The position numbers were made by a program, and so were the translations under genes. Below are positions 27,349 to 40,716 of a DNA stretch of 64,000 nucleotides, piece after piece. The first letter of the stretch is position 1; every line of letters begins with the position of its first letter. This DNA comes from Tomocerus qinae. Taxonomy: Eukaryota > Arthropoda > Collembola > Entomobryomorpha > Tomoceridae. Below the pieces are notes generated by a model. That model searched no databases. It had not been told where the DNA came from and saw only the letters and a list, made by a program, of their open reading frames with translations. Location: assembly GCA_020055645.1 (NCBI GenBank), contig CM034549.1, positions 30,589,930-30,653,929 of the forward strand, in the 5' to 3' direction.

Positions 27349-30300
27349 TGTATTAGTTGAATTAGCGTAGGTGATAAGTTTAGCGTAATGTAACATAACA
27401 CAACATACCTACTAGTGAAAGTCTCTTTCACAAAATGGTGCAGAACTGAACTGAAACAGAAAATAATTGAGAAGGAAAGGGTGCACAAGGTTGATGTTAT
27501 GACTTCTAAATAGTCCAGTATATTATAATATTATGATGAATGAATATACCTACAATTACACAATGAATTATGTTAATTCAAATAATATTTACAATTTAAT
27601 AATTTATTAATCTGTAATCTGAACTCTATTCACTACTGTTAAGTTTATACATATATATTTTGCGTAGTAGCTGTTGCTATAATATATTATATAAGGTAGG
27701 ATAATATTATTATTACAGTAGAATATACAGGATTTACAAGAGAGTGCTGTAGTTGTGGACAGATTGACTAGGTAAACTGTTGTACATTCATACTACGTGC
27801 ACACAGACAAATATACTACATTTAAAAGTAAGGTACGTATGTAAACATATTATGCATAATTTAATGCGACTCTATATACATGACAGAAATAATGCAGGCA
27901 TTTCATTATTGCAAAGATACAGTTGTACCTATTGCATGTATTTATTAGTGTATGTTATGTGTGGAGTAGACTGTAAATACAGAGTAGATGAGTTAGTCGT
28001 AGTGGAGTGGAGTAGATTTTAGTAGTAAAGTAGTTGGTATGTATGTATGTATGTAGTAGTTGTTGTATATTGAATTGTATTTAAAGTCCTGCTGCATAAT
28101 ACTAAGTTATGCCTAACCAACGTAAGTTTGTTTTGTGTGTGTCTCGAAGTAGAATTAGTGCTGAGGTGGAATAACGTTACATCTTTACATTACAAATAAT
28201 ATTACATCAGTAATGATAGTCAATTCACAAGAAAACTGATTGATGGTGCAGAGAGATATTCAATTCAGATAAAGGTAATTGTAAAAGAGCAGCTATAAAA
28301 GATCCCGGGTGGATTCCTTAACACTATACAGATAATTAATAAAGTAAAATGTATTAGTAGATCAAATCAATAACCGGAATAATCAACTCTGCCCGGATCT
28401 CATTGCAGCTAAACCAGAACGGGTATTTGAGAAGTATAAGGCTAGGCCGACTGTAATGTTAAAACACTACAGTTCAGATAAACTAGGTAGCTAAGCTAAG
28501 AAACTGAAGGTATTTGAAGAGGAGTTTCATTCTGGTATTGTTTTATTGTTATAGTAAATAAATAGTTTGTATTATGTACAGATAAGAACACAAGTTCAAT
28601 AATCATATTATGCTGTGCAGAGTAGAAGAGATTCAGTTGCAATTCAGTTCACAGACAGAGAGATTCTATTGTTTTTTGCATAATTTATTCTTGCATTAAT
28701 TGTAATAATAAGGTGGACAGATAATATATGCTAAAATTGTCTCTTAAAACCTAATTGTAATCATTAATTAGTGCTCTAAGGATAGGCGTACTTAATGTGT
28801 ATTGTTGTGTAATGTGCACTATATCTTATTAACTTTGATGTATTATTTACTTACACTATTCTGTGTATGACAGATAAATAATTATTATGTATTACGTATT
28901 TCTAACTTGCTTGTGCATTTACAAGTGTTTTGCCATTTTCTTAATAATTTACATTAAATATAAGTACTCTAATATATTTACTTGTTATTACACATTATTA
29001 TTATTATTATTTACTGTATTTTACACTCAGCGCAAGGCTACCTACATGGCACAGCACATTCATACTGCATCTAATGCAATAAGCAAATTGGAATTCATAA
29101 AACTTAATTCTATGCTGTGCTATGTAAAGCCAAGCGCTGTGTGAAGCTGAAAAAACTGAAGGTGCCAAAGACTGATAATTTCAAGGTGTACTGTTTACTT
29201 GTATTAATTGTACAGTTAAGTTTAGGAGAATGCTGCAATGCAATTGTTGTAAAGTACAGAACAGACACAAACAGAGCGAGGGCAATTTACATCGGGTTCA
29301 AAATACATACACATAATTACAAAGGGATTCATTTCTTCTTTAGTATGTATCATTGGGAGTGTAGACAAGAATTTATGTGTTTATATCGAAAAAAGTATCC
29401 TATGTGGATAGGAGATGAATTTTTTGGTATATACGCTTGAATTGTTGACTGCATGTATTTATCTGTACACTTTGTTTGTGTTTGCTTGTTTTTGTATATC
29501 CTTGTACTATATATTGTAAATAATATATACATACAGCCACTGCTAATTGACGTAGAGAAGAGGAATTGAGCTGAAATGAAAGAATATTATGGAAACTAAT
29601 TAAAAAAAGCATTCTTAGAAAAGTTCTTCGTGTCTTTACTACTTACTTACTTCGAGATGGTATATAATTACTATTAGTTTAAAAATAATTAGTATACATA
29701 TAGCATTTTTGCACTTCTATTCTTAATTTAGAGCTTCTTTCTGCATTGAATATTGTCAGTTCATATAGATTAGCATATTATACATCCTATTCTAACTTAT
29801 AAGCTAAGTACGAGAGATTTAGTACCTTACGTGTACATCTAATTAAGGGAGAATTTAAGAAATCGAAAATATAAACTGGAGTGCAAGGACACAACCATTT
29901 TAACTTGAAACGTATCTTTAATTGTTACTACTGTAAAACTTTTAACTGTATTTACCAAGAAATGTTAGCATATACCGTTAGTTAGTGTACGTAGTTTTAC
30001 AAGATAGCTAAGTGCGTTCATCAGAAAAGCTGTTGTACTGTAAGTTTTTAGTAAATGTTGAGCACAAGTGTATATGCAATTGTGAAAGGGTTGAGGTTGA
30101 CAACAAAGCAACATAGAGAAGCTATTTTGCCGTTCAAAGTTCCTTTTTTGTTTTATAACACATGATCTAGGCTAGGAGATAAGAAATAGGGAGACTCATC
30201 AACTAGATTAATAAGAAAACAATCATCATAATGTGTTTCTTTGCCATTCCGCTGTGCAATTCTAATACTTCTTTGTTATGTAAGTTTGGATCGTACCTAA

Positions 30301-33300
30301 TTGTATGTCATTGTTGTAAATGTAATGTAATCTATAGAGTTAGGACATTAATGCGTAGACGCTTTTGTGCTTACACTAATTATTACATTACATAGTAGTT
30401 TATATAAATCTGTAACCTGACTTACTATATTAATAATATTAATAGTGTCGTCAATCCGTATTTATTTAAAACTTATTGCAAATTCATTTGTTAATGTGTT
30501 GTCCTCCTTCATTAGTTTTATATGGAAAGGACATAGCATCGAGATAATTGAAGCTTATTGTTAATTTTAATTTATGTATACAGGCTAAGGTAGAAATATA
30601 CAGACAGCTATCTATAAGCACGTATTTTTCTGTTCTTAAATCTGTTTTCCAATTTATTTTATTCGTATTGTACCGTCAGATCGTGTTTCATTTTCAATAA
30701 GTGCCATACAAGTTATTATTATCATTAATCTAGGTTTAGTGCATTAGTTTAGTAATGTAAAATGTTATTTAAAGTATTGTTAACGTAGTTAGGATAATGT
30801 CAGTAATCATATTTATACTTGTTTTGTTTTTATTTACAATAGCTGCAGTCCGATATTATGATTGTATTGATTACTAATTTGTTGTTACATATTTTTTTAC
30901 TTACAATAACGACAAGCTTGAATATATACAAAGCCATTGCATTACACAAACCTAATACTTATACTAAATCAAACAATTATTACCGAGAAAGCATGCATAA
31001 TACAATATACTATTTAACTTCCAACTTTTTTAAGTTCACTAGTTATTAATTCATATAATCACATACGTAGAAACTCAGAGTAGCACAAACAGACCAGACC
31101 GAAATGCATTCATTCACTTGCATAGGCATTTTTCAGTTTCCATATTAGTCTATAATTAATTATCATAAAAAATATATAAAAGTAGTAATTAATTAACGAC
31201 GCAATCTTTTTGTTTCATTCGCCAATCAGAAATCATACACATCTTCAACGTACATTACACTCTGCATGTCTTTGGCTTGGAAAATCTCGTTATATTTTTA
31301 TCACTACTACCATGTCTAACTACCTTTTTAATTAACTTTCACCTACAATTAATATACATACAACATTTCATTGCTGATTGTCAAGTGGTATTGCACGTTT
31401 CAATTTAGAATTGGCAACTCTAACCTTCTGCTTTCACAACTAAATTATTAAGAATGAATAACATTACACAATCACATATAAAATGTAAACAGGATTTTTA
31501 TGCAAGGATTAGTTACCCATTTTTAGTACCATATAAGAGCATACATATAATATACATCACATCCAACAAAAAATAAGTATTCAGTTTTAACAGATATTTT
31601 ACAAGAGTTCCTACATGATGCATATTATTATACATTATTATAGAAAAAACAAGTTTATCAATAATTACGAATGGAAGGTAGAGAAAATCTCTATTTGCAA
31701 TACAAAAATACATACCTACACACATAAATTAATTTTGCACGTAATAATTTAGCTACTTAATTCGGATAAAATGAATTCAATATTTCATTCTGTTGTCTGA
31801 AAATTATTTGAAAGCTGGCATTTCAATTAATTACAATAGAAACTTTATTTGTACCTTCCATTTATCTACTTCATTATGGTATATTCCGATTGCTTTGCTA
31901 TGTAATTTGGCAAAATGGCCAAAGCTTGTTCCCAGTGTACTTGCATCTAGCTGCATGAATTAACAACAAGCTGACATAAGATAATCATTAACGTACATAC
32001 ACACATACATTGCTATCTACCTAAAAGTTCGTTCAGCACTCAGTAACTCTTACTCCTCATTCTAAATTATTAATACAACAATAGAATTTCCGTAAATTTG
32101 TTATCCATAACACGCAAAAATTAGTGCAATAATTCCTAACACACGAAGTTGACTATTCGCAAATAGATATTATAGTATAGGAAATTATGTAATATCTGTA
32201 TACAGAGGTAGCCAGTTAATTTTTATCCATTCTTACCTACCGAACAAAAATGTGAAATTGGTTTATTGCATAATAGAAAAGCTTCAATAGAGATGCTGTT
32301 AAATTCTAGGCTTAAATATTTGTGTAGGTAATTATAGTGAGTAGGTACACAGAGTACGAAGGAACTGTATTGAAATTACCAAACCAGAAACCCAAGTGAA
32401 TGGATATAATGGGAAGGGAAGTTGAAGGGCATAAACACATTAATTACACACAATTTATATTTTTCTATTTAAGGTAAGTTGTAAATTGAGCATTAATAAA
32501 TTGTACGTACTTATTTTAGTCAGTCAATTGCATAAGGAATCAGAACAGACTCGCAGTAATAGCCTAAATTGCTTTATCACTTTGTCAGCTTTTGCTTTAA
32601 TTATGAGCTACAGGACTTTAATCGTAAGTAAACTAGGCAAAGAACATACTTAATTAAGTTAACGTATTTGTATCAACTTCTATTGTTGTTGTCCTGTCTT
32701 GTCCCATCACACATGTTATCATTGACAGTACTAATTTACTTAATTTTTTAAAAATGTTGTTTTTAACAACATGATGAAGGAATCGATGTACCTGTGCTTT
32801 TAATGATTGTAAGTTTATAAATACATAAACTATATAATAGATAATATTATACTTATAAGCTGCAAACATGAATATCTAAACTGTTTATGGTATCATGTAA
32901 TAGATTTAATACTAAATATCTGATTACATGAAGTGCACATGTCTGTGGCATAATGTATCTAAAACTAAGGCTGCCTACTATTTAGTATTTCTGTGTCCGT
33001 GAAGCTGAAGCATTAATACACAAGAAACTATATTTGACAGCTTAAGCAAACACATTGGAAGTGTATTATTGCAGGAAATGTGTCAAAATCTGAGTACGCC
33101 ATTAATTAATGTGTATCATTTTTACACCCAAAACAATTTATTGTCTGAAAACTGTACCTGTGTTCATACTTCTGTTTCAATTTTGTTTGGGACTCGGTAT
33201 GTATAGTGTCTTCATAATATGGACACTGAAGTAATTGGTTACAACTGTAATTGAAATGAGCTTGATTATGTGGATTGGGAAATATTGTTTTTATTTGAAT

Positions 33301-35044
33301 TACGTTAAAATTATGTATCAAGAATCCTTCCTTTGTTAGTCAATTGCATACTAATTGCTTGAATGATTTATTATTGCAATAAGATTTCTAAAAATGATAA
33401 TCAGCAGGTCTGGTCATTATTTTGCAATACTTGGTTGCATTTAATTACATTTCAAAGTCTAATCCTTTATTCAATATTAAGGTAGAGCAGCATAATAATG
33501 TGTAAAGTTTACTTACTAATCACAATTCTTAAAAAATTGTCACAGTTATCTGTGGACATTGTTAGGTAAGTAATTGTAGCATTTTACGTATGTAATAGAT
33601 ATGCACGTACTAGTGCAGTACACATACACCTAATAATACTCATGTAATTTTAGGTTTAAATATGTTGATTGTCAAAGTATGGACTGTATAAGCATTTCAA
33701 CTGCATACTAAATGCTACGAGGAGCAAAAAAGATAAGGAAATAAAATGAGGAAGTGTTAAGCAAAGTACTTTTGGAGAAAATGAAAGAAAATTTTGCCCG
33801 TTTGAGATTTTGGCTCCATAAGACATTTAAACATGAGCAATCCCAAGTTACCGTTGATATTGTGCTTATAAAATTAGTACATAAATTGACACTAAAGCAT
33901 TGTAAAAGTAGATTCTTTTAGTGCACAACTTGTAAGGTATAGGTATGCTGAAAACAGAAAGCTTTAAAATATGTCATTGACTTAAACTGTGAGTAGTCTA
34001 CTAAAATTTCATTTAGAATATATAGGCTATTTAAATGCAGCTGATTGGTGAAGGTATACATACCTTCTTCAGGAACATTTATCATCGGAAAAAAACCGAT
34101 ATAATGGTTTTTAGACACAACAGTTTAGGTTAGTTGATGTTGTGTAATATTATTCGCATTTATTTATATTATTAAAACCATGTAATGTGGGTAGATAAGT
34201 GTACCTATCATTAAATAAATAAATAAATAAGCAACGAATTATTTGGTAGATCATTGTTGTACTAAAATGCTATAATTGTGAGCATTGTACCATGTGTAGA
34301 TTATCCAATTAAATATAGCTAATTACTCCTGTAATTAGTGCATATAACAGCTTATAAAATGTACATTGATAAAACATAATAATGAATAAAATATCATACA
34401 CAATAATATAATATAAAACTGGTACGATGGAAAACTAGTTTGTAGTTTGATTCTCATTACAGTATTCATCATTACAGTCACTCTATCTCAATATTTGGAG
34501 TATTGATGATTTGGATAATAAGGAACAAGGATCTATATCCCAAGCACGGTTAAATGCATTTGTTATTCTATATTCCATCATCGTAATAACTTCATAATTA
34601 ATAAATTGAAGACAAAAAAGATAAAATATAAAACAAAAACCAACCCATAAACCGATAAACTTATAGTTGAAATATTCTTCCAACACTCGTTCCAATCTCC
34701 TCCATTTTGTAACGGTTTACTGCACAGATCGGATCACTGCCCCTGCGGAGCTCGAATGGCTACAATCTGCCATTTCTTTGTCTTCGTTTAACCTTTGTTT
34801 TCATTTCTTTGTTCTCTACTCGCGGGAAATTGGCTTCAATAATAATTTTATCTGCATTGTAAAAAGCATTCTTTTTAAAATTAAGTATTGAGCAGTAATT
34901 AACAGCTAATAAAACGGGAAGTGGTAGTTACCGTTTTTAGTGACTTTAGTAAGTGTCCAGCCCCAATTCAGGTCAAGAAAACTCAGAAAATAACCTCAGA
35001 AGCTGTTGCTAAATAAGTGCTATGTTGAATATTCAATTGCAAAA
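27349..35044. other. 3'UTR and gene desert downstream of sog
   Basis: This is 7.7 kb of AT-rich DNA. Open frames up to 107 codons (for example 29,117-29,440) start at arbitrary codons, lack domains and look like chance. The proximal part should be sog 3'UTR. Simple repeats are present: GTAT at 28,036-28,055 and AAAT at 34,212-34,230. No RNA gene or mobile-element coding region was seen. Confidence 0.6.
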
Positions 35045-35618
35045 ATGACAAGTTACAATATGGAGACCAATCAATCAGCAATTCATGCTTTGGAGGATGC
35101 AACAACTGAGAGACCAAAAGATGGGAAATCAAATAGTGACATTAATACTAAAGCCAACGGTAGTGGTCACGATGAGCCAATTAAAACATGGAAACAGTTG
35201 GCTCAAACGGAAAAGGAGCTGGAAAACACTTTGAACCTTGTTGTTGAGGCTGCTACTGAACTTCAGTGTAAGTACATTCTACATACATTCACTTGATGTA
35301 CATGCATTAAAACTTTATAATTTAACTATAGGCATGATGATGGAGATCACATTTAAAAATGATAACGTTAATTTGGTTTTATTGATTATATTTAAAGGTG
35401 ATTTTGCTTCTTTAATAACAAAAACAGCAACTTTATTCGATCCTAACATTATTGAAATAATCACTTCTTGTGGAAGTGGAACTATTGGAAAACCTGCTGA
35501 TGGAGACAGCCATAATATGGATGAAAATGAAAAAGAGTTGGATAAAAATTGGGAGGAAAAGTTTGCCTCTTTTGACAAAATTAAGAGACCTCGTCTAAAT
35601 TCAAAAGCGGAGTGGTAA
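35045..35618 (+). CDS. Small unrecognised protein, two exons
   Basis: ATG at 35,045 opens an acidic, Ser/Asn-rich N-terminus, followed by a predicted helix (residues about 47-72, rich in E, L, K and Q) up to a GTAAGT donor after 35,267. Two acceptors keep the phase: 35,398, giving 147 residues with a Cys at the junction, or 35,332, giving 169 residues. I prefer the shorter form because the extra stretch reads like intron. The second exon holds a hydrophobic helix (FASLITKTATLF) and a charged C-terminus ending ...KIKRPRLNSKAEW, with a possible nuclear-localisation-like KRPR. I do not recognise the family. A short upstream ATG at 35,022 is followed by an early stop. The stop lies 7 bases from the stop of the convergent M13-like gene, so the 3' ends must overlap. 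Confidence 0.55.
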
Positions 35619-35625
35619 ATACATT

Positions 35626-38600
35626 TCAATCTTGCAACTGTTGCTTTGCTTGTATTACTTGCATTGTAAATGGATCAGTTATCCAATATGGGGTACCATC
35701 CCATAGTTCATCGACTACTGCCTTTTGCTTGTACTTATTATTTTCAGGTAGGAATAACTTACATTTCTTTTTCGGGTTCATGTAAGATTTTGCAGGACAA
35801 TTCCACGTTTTAGCAAAGTATTCCGAGTTTCTAAATGCCCCATTGATCCGCAGTTCAAACGGTGTTGGGCCATGTTGTTGGAAATGTCTTTTCTTTTCCA
35901 ATGTATTGGTTGTACATGCATGCTGAAAGAAATACATGGTATTCATATAATGATATTTAAACCAACACAATACTAAAAATCTTCCGCTTTTGGATCTTAA
36001 TGCAAAATTTGAGAATTAAATAAATTACTCTTGCTATGGTCAAGAAGAGAAGTTGATCTGGTTGGTATTTTTCTAGACCAGGTAGGATTTGATACTTTGG
36101 ATACACTTCTGTGTTATTTTTCAAACTTTCCATAACCATTAAAAACAATTCCAACCCGAAAACATCTGCTAAAGTTTTTGTTCTTGAGAGAGGAGTAATA
36201 GGATTATTCTAAAGCAAAAATGCATTAAGTATTAACAAATTATATTAACGATGCATGAGGAACAGAGTGGAATTATTTGTTTTCTACAAGGAATTTCAAT
36301 TCTCATTCACAATGGACAATTCTTACTTTTAAACCCGGAAGTCCACTTGCTTCCATTTTTCTGTACGAATCAAATACGCACTCTAATCGATCGAGAACAT
36401 CACCTTCGATATATTTTTGTTTTCGTACAATGAAACGGGGTTCTAGTTCTTTCCTCTGCTTTAGATGGTTACTAAAATCTAAACATTTTCAAAAGAAATC
36501 TATTTGTTAATAAGTTTCGCGCTACATGCTAAAGATACAGACTAGACATGGTTAAATTACAATCTTCAATGGAATAATGCATCAATTTTTGTGCCACAAC
36601 CCAGTAGCCAAATCCAGCAAAGTTTAAAATTCTACAAAAAATGAAATGCGCAATTATTAAAAATGAAAAACTTCTAATTTACAGATAGATCTTGATCTTA
36701 CGGTAATCCGTTCCCAATGAATGGTTCCATAGCGGTAGCGATGGGAAAGTCTTTTCAAGAGCAAAAATTTGCTGTAGTTAATATTGAACATTATTGCTTA
36801 CTATTCGTAGTTTTTAATTTCTTATTCTTACGGAAGTTTCTGGATGAAGAAGCGTAACTTATTTTCCTAGTTTCAAGGGTGGCATCAGCTAACGAGTAAC
36901 TCCCTGGTGTCCTATAATTTATAAAATATTAATAATCTAATAAGCTGGTAGTGTTACTTTTATATTTACAAATAAAATAATAATTGATTTCTTGTACCAT
37001 TTGGTGAAAGGGGGCTCATGTTTGGCCCAAATGATATCGTTCTTAGTTTTAATTATTTTTGCCTGAATGACATTTCTGAAATGACGCTCCCTGTTCATCT
37101 TCAACTGAATCAACGTTAAAATTATTACAAAAAATCTTCATGTCATTTGAGTTATCATTATGGAATATTACTAGCTGTAGTAGTAAGGTAAAAGTTTTGC
37201 TTGCACAGTAAAAATACAAGGGAATGTAGTAATAACCTGGGGTCGAGGGCATAAGTCTGTTTTCTAAACTTTTGCAACAAAAATCAGACTCATAACATAA
37301 CACACTCAGAAACACCTCAGATTATTACGATTTCCACTTGTATTTTTGCTACTCCGTTGTAATTTGCAGCTGTAAATTAAATTCTTATCTTTTATAACTT
37401 TCACATTTTTACAACTTTCACCAATCCCAGATGAAAAGCTGGGTGAAAGTAGAAAATGATAATTCTATAATATTGTACCGGATAAACTGGTGAAAGTTAA
37501 GTGTGGAGTTAGCTAAAGGAAATATTGTGTAAATCATCGTCATAAATCAGCGTTCTTTCTATGAATGTGAAAATTGTGTTACCCCAGAATAAAATTTTTC
37601 TAGAAATGCGGCACTTTCTTCGATTGGCTCCCGAACAAAATTTAGCGTTTTTTGTGTCAAGTAAAACGAGTTAATAAGTGACTCTGCTATAGAGTCGTTT
37701 TTTCCTTTTGCTATAAATTGTTTATATGCTAGTTTGAATTGTATAACCATTTTATCCATCTGTAAAAAAATTTTTATTTTATTGACAACCTTCCATTTAC
37801 TCTTCCGTATTCATTTACCGTCAAAATATATTGATAAAAGATTGTAACCTCCATGAATGTTTTCGAACGGCTGCCAAACACTTGAGTATAACGTTCTGCG
37901 GCCAATACGTGTAAATTGGAAAATAGAGATCGAAAGCATCTTTCTGTTACCCTAATTGATTATAAAAAAACAGGTATTGTAATATAATTTTTTGAATCGT
38001 TTCGACAGTTGGTCAATGTCTGATTACGTTTTCCCTTGGTCTCTAAAAATTGACAGCATAATGTTTTGTATATCTTCATTCAAATCAAACGCGAATATCT
38101 TCAATAAATTCCATTGGAAAAATCGAACTGTGGAGAAAAACAGTATTTTGACACTTATGAATTCATTAACACGAGCACTTAGTTTGATTTCACAATTTGT
38201 ACAAAAGTTAGGTTACTAACTAGTTACTACTCTTAGTACTCTTAAGCTTACACAATTGGTAATATGGGGTTTTCTTAATTAAGTAGTGGATGAAAACAAC
38301 GTAATAGCGTTCCTCTTTGTCTTCCACGGAGGATGTCAGCACATTATAAAAATGAGTGAAATTTTTATAAGGGGTCCCAGGTGCTTCGTAGAGTTGACCT
38401 ATCAAGTCGTCCCATGAAAATGTCCCAGGCTAAAAACATAAATTTTTGACTACTAGTATGTTGACAATTATTGCCATTTTGGCAAATTACTATCTATAGT
38501 CATTAGAATGTAAATTTAGTATTACGATTCGATTAAAATTCCTGTGAAGTTTGGCAGGAACTTTAACAAACTCTTTCATCCTATGTGGAAAGCCAAAAAT

Positions 38601-40716
38601 AAGTGCGGTGGCACTTTTAGATTGGAGGGCTGCTAGTTGAGCTTCAAATCGCATGACAAGGTAGACTATTGTGTCTATTTCTAACTCATCTTCAATTAGC
38701 AGATCTTTTCGTAACATGGTAAATACTTTTCTCATCGACTGCTCATAAATCCGTGGTGGGGTCATAATTAATTCAGCAGTGGGAGATGGAATTTTAACCT
38801 AGAGAAATTTTTTAAAGTTAAATATGTATGGTCGATTTGCTGTGAAAAATAGTAGATCATAAAATAAATAATTTCACTAAAAATACAGTAATTTAATGTA
38901 AACTCATTGTATACCCTTGCAAAGTTATACTTCAAATCATCAAAATTAATGAAAAACATTCTGTTTGTCCTTTTGTAGATGCGTCCCATCATTCGTGCAA
39001 TATTTCTCGATTCTGGACCCGCATTACTTGCTGGTAGATATAACAGCTTCAATTGGCCGAGTAGATTTATGAACGGCCTGATTCCTTCTTTATTTCTACC
39101 AACTGTCAAGATAATTGGAAAATTAATTTATTTGAATTTTATTAGTATTATTACATAATTTAAGCTTTATGATTATAAAAACTTACCCATATCTCTACAG
39201 GCTTGATAAAATGGTAAAATCTGATTTCTAGGATAATCTTTAACTCGTTTTAGAAGATGTCCTTAAAAACGTAAAAATTGGCAATAAAGTTATTTTACAT
39301 TTGTAAAATGTAATTCAGAACTTTATTCAGGATATTTTAGTTTCCATTTACCCAATGAGCGATGGTATAAGTAATCAAAATGCAGGCCACTTGTATACAA
39401 CTTCGTTGTAACATTTGACATAACATCCTTAGGTGCAGGATTTGCACGGATATAGCCTCCACAAGTAAATTCATAAAAATCATCACAGGGATGTACTGCA
39501 GGATTCATTGAATCGATTAACCATTTACCTGTCAAATTATATTTATTTTCCATGTAATTCCCCAATTACTAGACTTAAAGAGGTATCTTCATTTTCATTA
39601 TGATAATTAAGTAATAATATCAGTAGGTCACAAAGTAATGAGTTCTCATACTAATTCGTAAACAGTTGGGAGTAGTGCATGCATATGGATGTTCATATTT
39701 TACAGGTAGCACTGAAACCAATTTAAAATATTAGAATAGTGTTACTAATCCCATTTTCCATCAAGTAGTTACGTGTGAGTAGAATATATACATATTTACA
39801 GAACAGAAAGACGGTTATAAGAACGTGACCAATGAATACAATGAAAACGGCTAATATCAGTAGAACAAGTCCTCTTCTCCAAGTTGGGCTGTTTGTAAAA
39901 GATCTGCAAAAGAAAATTCGATTGAATACTTAGCTACATATGGCTGCAACTGTACTTTCAATCCACTAAATTCGTTTGCACTTACTCAACATCTTCATCT
40001 TCTTCCATGTCTTTCGCAGTTTTCAACAAATGAGATTGCAAAAATGCAGCCAAGTCACTGCTGGACGATGCCAATTCTTTAGGAGTTTTGATTTTAGAAA
40101 TGGCACTAGGGGTTTTGGACGTGGATTTTGACTGGATACTGGAATGAGATAAAGTTTCAGCATCTGGGTCTACTTCTCTAGCCACTCTTGCTAAGCGTCG
40201 CAGTCTCAATATGTCGTCATTATTAGGTATAAATGAACCCTTCTGTAAATGTAAGCCTCGAGTAAATTCTATAAATTCATCATTTTCTTCCACTAGAGCA
40301 TGCCTTCGTTGTCTGTTGAGTTTTTTTGATTGACTAGATCTTGTGGATGTGCTCGACTTTCTTTTATTCCAGTCACTTGGCTTCTCTACTGGAAGTGCTA
40401 ATCCCTGATAAGGATCGTAGTCCGACATTTTTCTTGCGCCACCAGGAATAGGATAATCGTCTTTATCCATTTCCTCAAAAACTAGAGTATCATTCTGTGG
40501 CAAAGACTGCTTTCTCTTTTCAGCATTTGTTCCACTAGGAATAATTACCTCCGCGGCATTTTCCTTTTCTTTGACATTTTTTCCATCTTGTGAGACGGAT
40601 TGCTTTCTCTTTTCAGCATTTGTTCCACTAGGAATAGGCACCTCTGCAACATTTTCCCTTTCTTGGGCTTTTTTGCCATCTTGTGAGACGGATTGCTTTC
40701 TCTTTTCATTATTCAT
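35626..40716 (-). CDS. Neprilysin-like M13 type II membrane protein, probable pseudo-peptidase
   Basis: Eighteen exons read on the - strand: 40716-39986, 39903-39800, 39711-39652, 39528-39352, 39261-39187, 39102-38915, 38798-38526, 38429-38252, 38127-38028, 37951-37819, 37759-37583, 37104-36998, 36911-36832, 36750-36702, 36631-36561, 36478-36327, 36208-36029, 35922-35626. Phases match throughout, giving 1,043 residues. Residues 1-244 are a charged cytoplasmic region with two and a half 31-residue repeats; about 255-277 is a membrane helix; the rest is the M13 ectodomain. Family marks are CTTPNC, HPCDDFYEFTCGG (311-323), ERCF, HFPIATAMEPF, LNFAGFG, LPGLEKYQPDQLLF, HGPTPFELR, FRNSEYFAKTWNC and the terminal SYMNPKKKC motif. 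HExxH is replaced by QKLMH (825-829) and the zinc-ligand Glu of ENIAD by Lys (KTLAD, 896-900), so loss of zinc peptidase activity is expected. About 40 residues extend past the usual C-terminal Trp, here Phe. Neprilysins normally cleave extracellular peptides; this one may act as a binding protein. Confidence 0.88.
40525..40710 (-). repeat. 93-bp coding tandem repeat in the M13-like N-terminus
   Basis: Two full 31-residue units, each starting EKRKQSVSQDGK and ending PSGTNA, are followed by a third that diverges after EKRKQS. Unit length is 93 bp, so the frame is kept. They lie in the cytoplasmic tail and are rich in Lys, Glu and Ser with RKQS-type kinase-like sites. The repeat is visible at DNA level as duplicated Ser/Gln/Asp codons. 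Confidence 0.85.

Noticed and set aside
29117-29440. 107-codon + strand frame with a hydrophobic N-terminal part
   Set aside because: No domain, no promoter or splice context, and located in an AT-rich gene desert; likely chance.
36251-36510. Two + strand open frames of 60 and 77 codons
   Set aside because: They are antisense shadows of the M13-like exon 36478-36327.
37049-37315. 88-codon - strand frame with PGYYYIPLYFYC, at first taken as the neprilysin NAYY region
   Set aside because: Splicing phase shows the real exon (37104-36998) uses another frame there, and the NAYY/FPAG equivalents are in exons 36911-36832 and 36750-36702.
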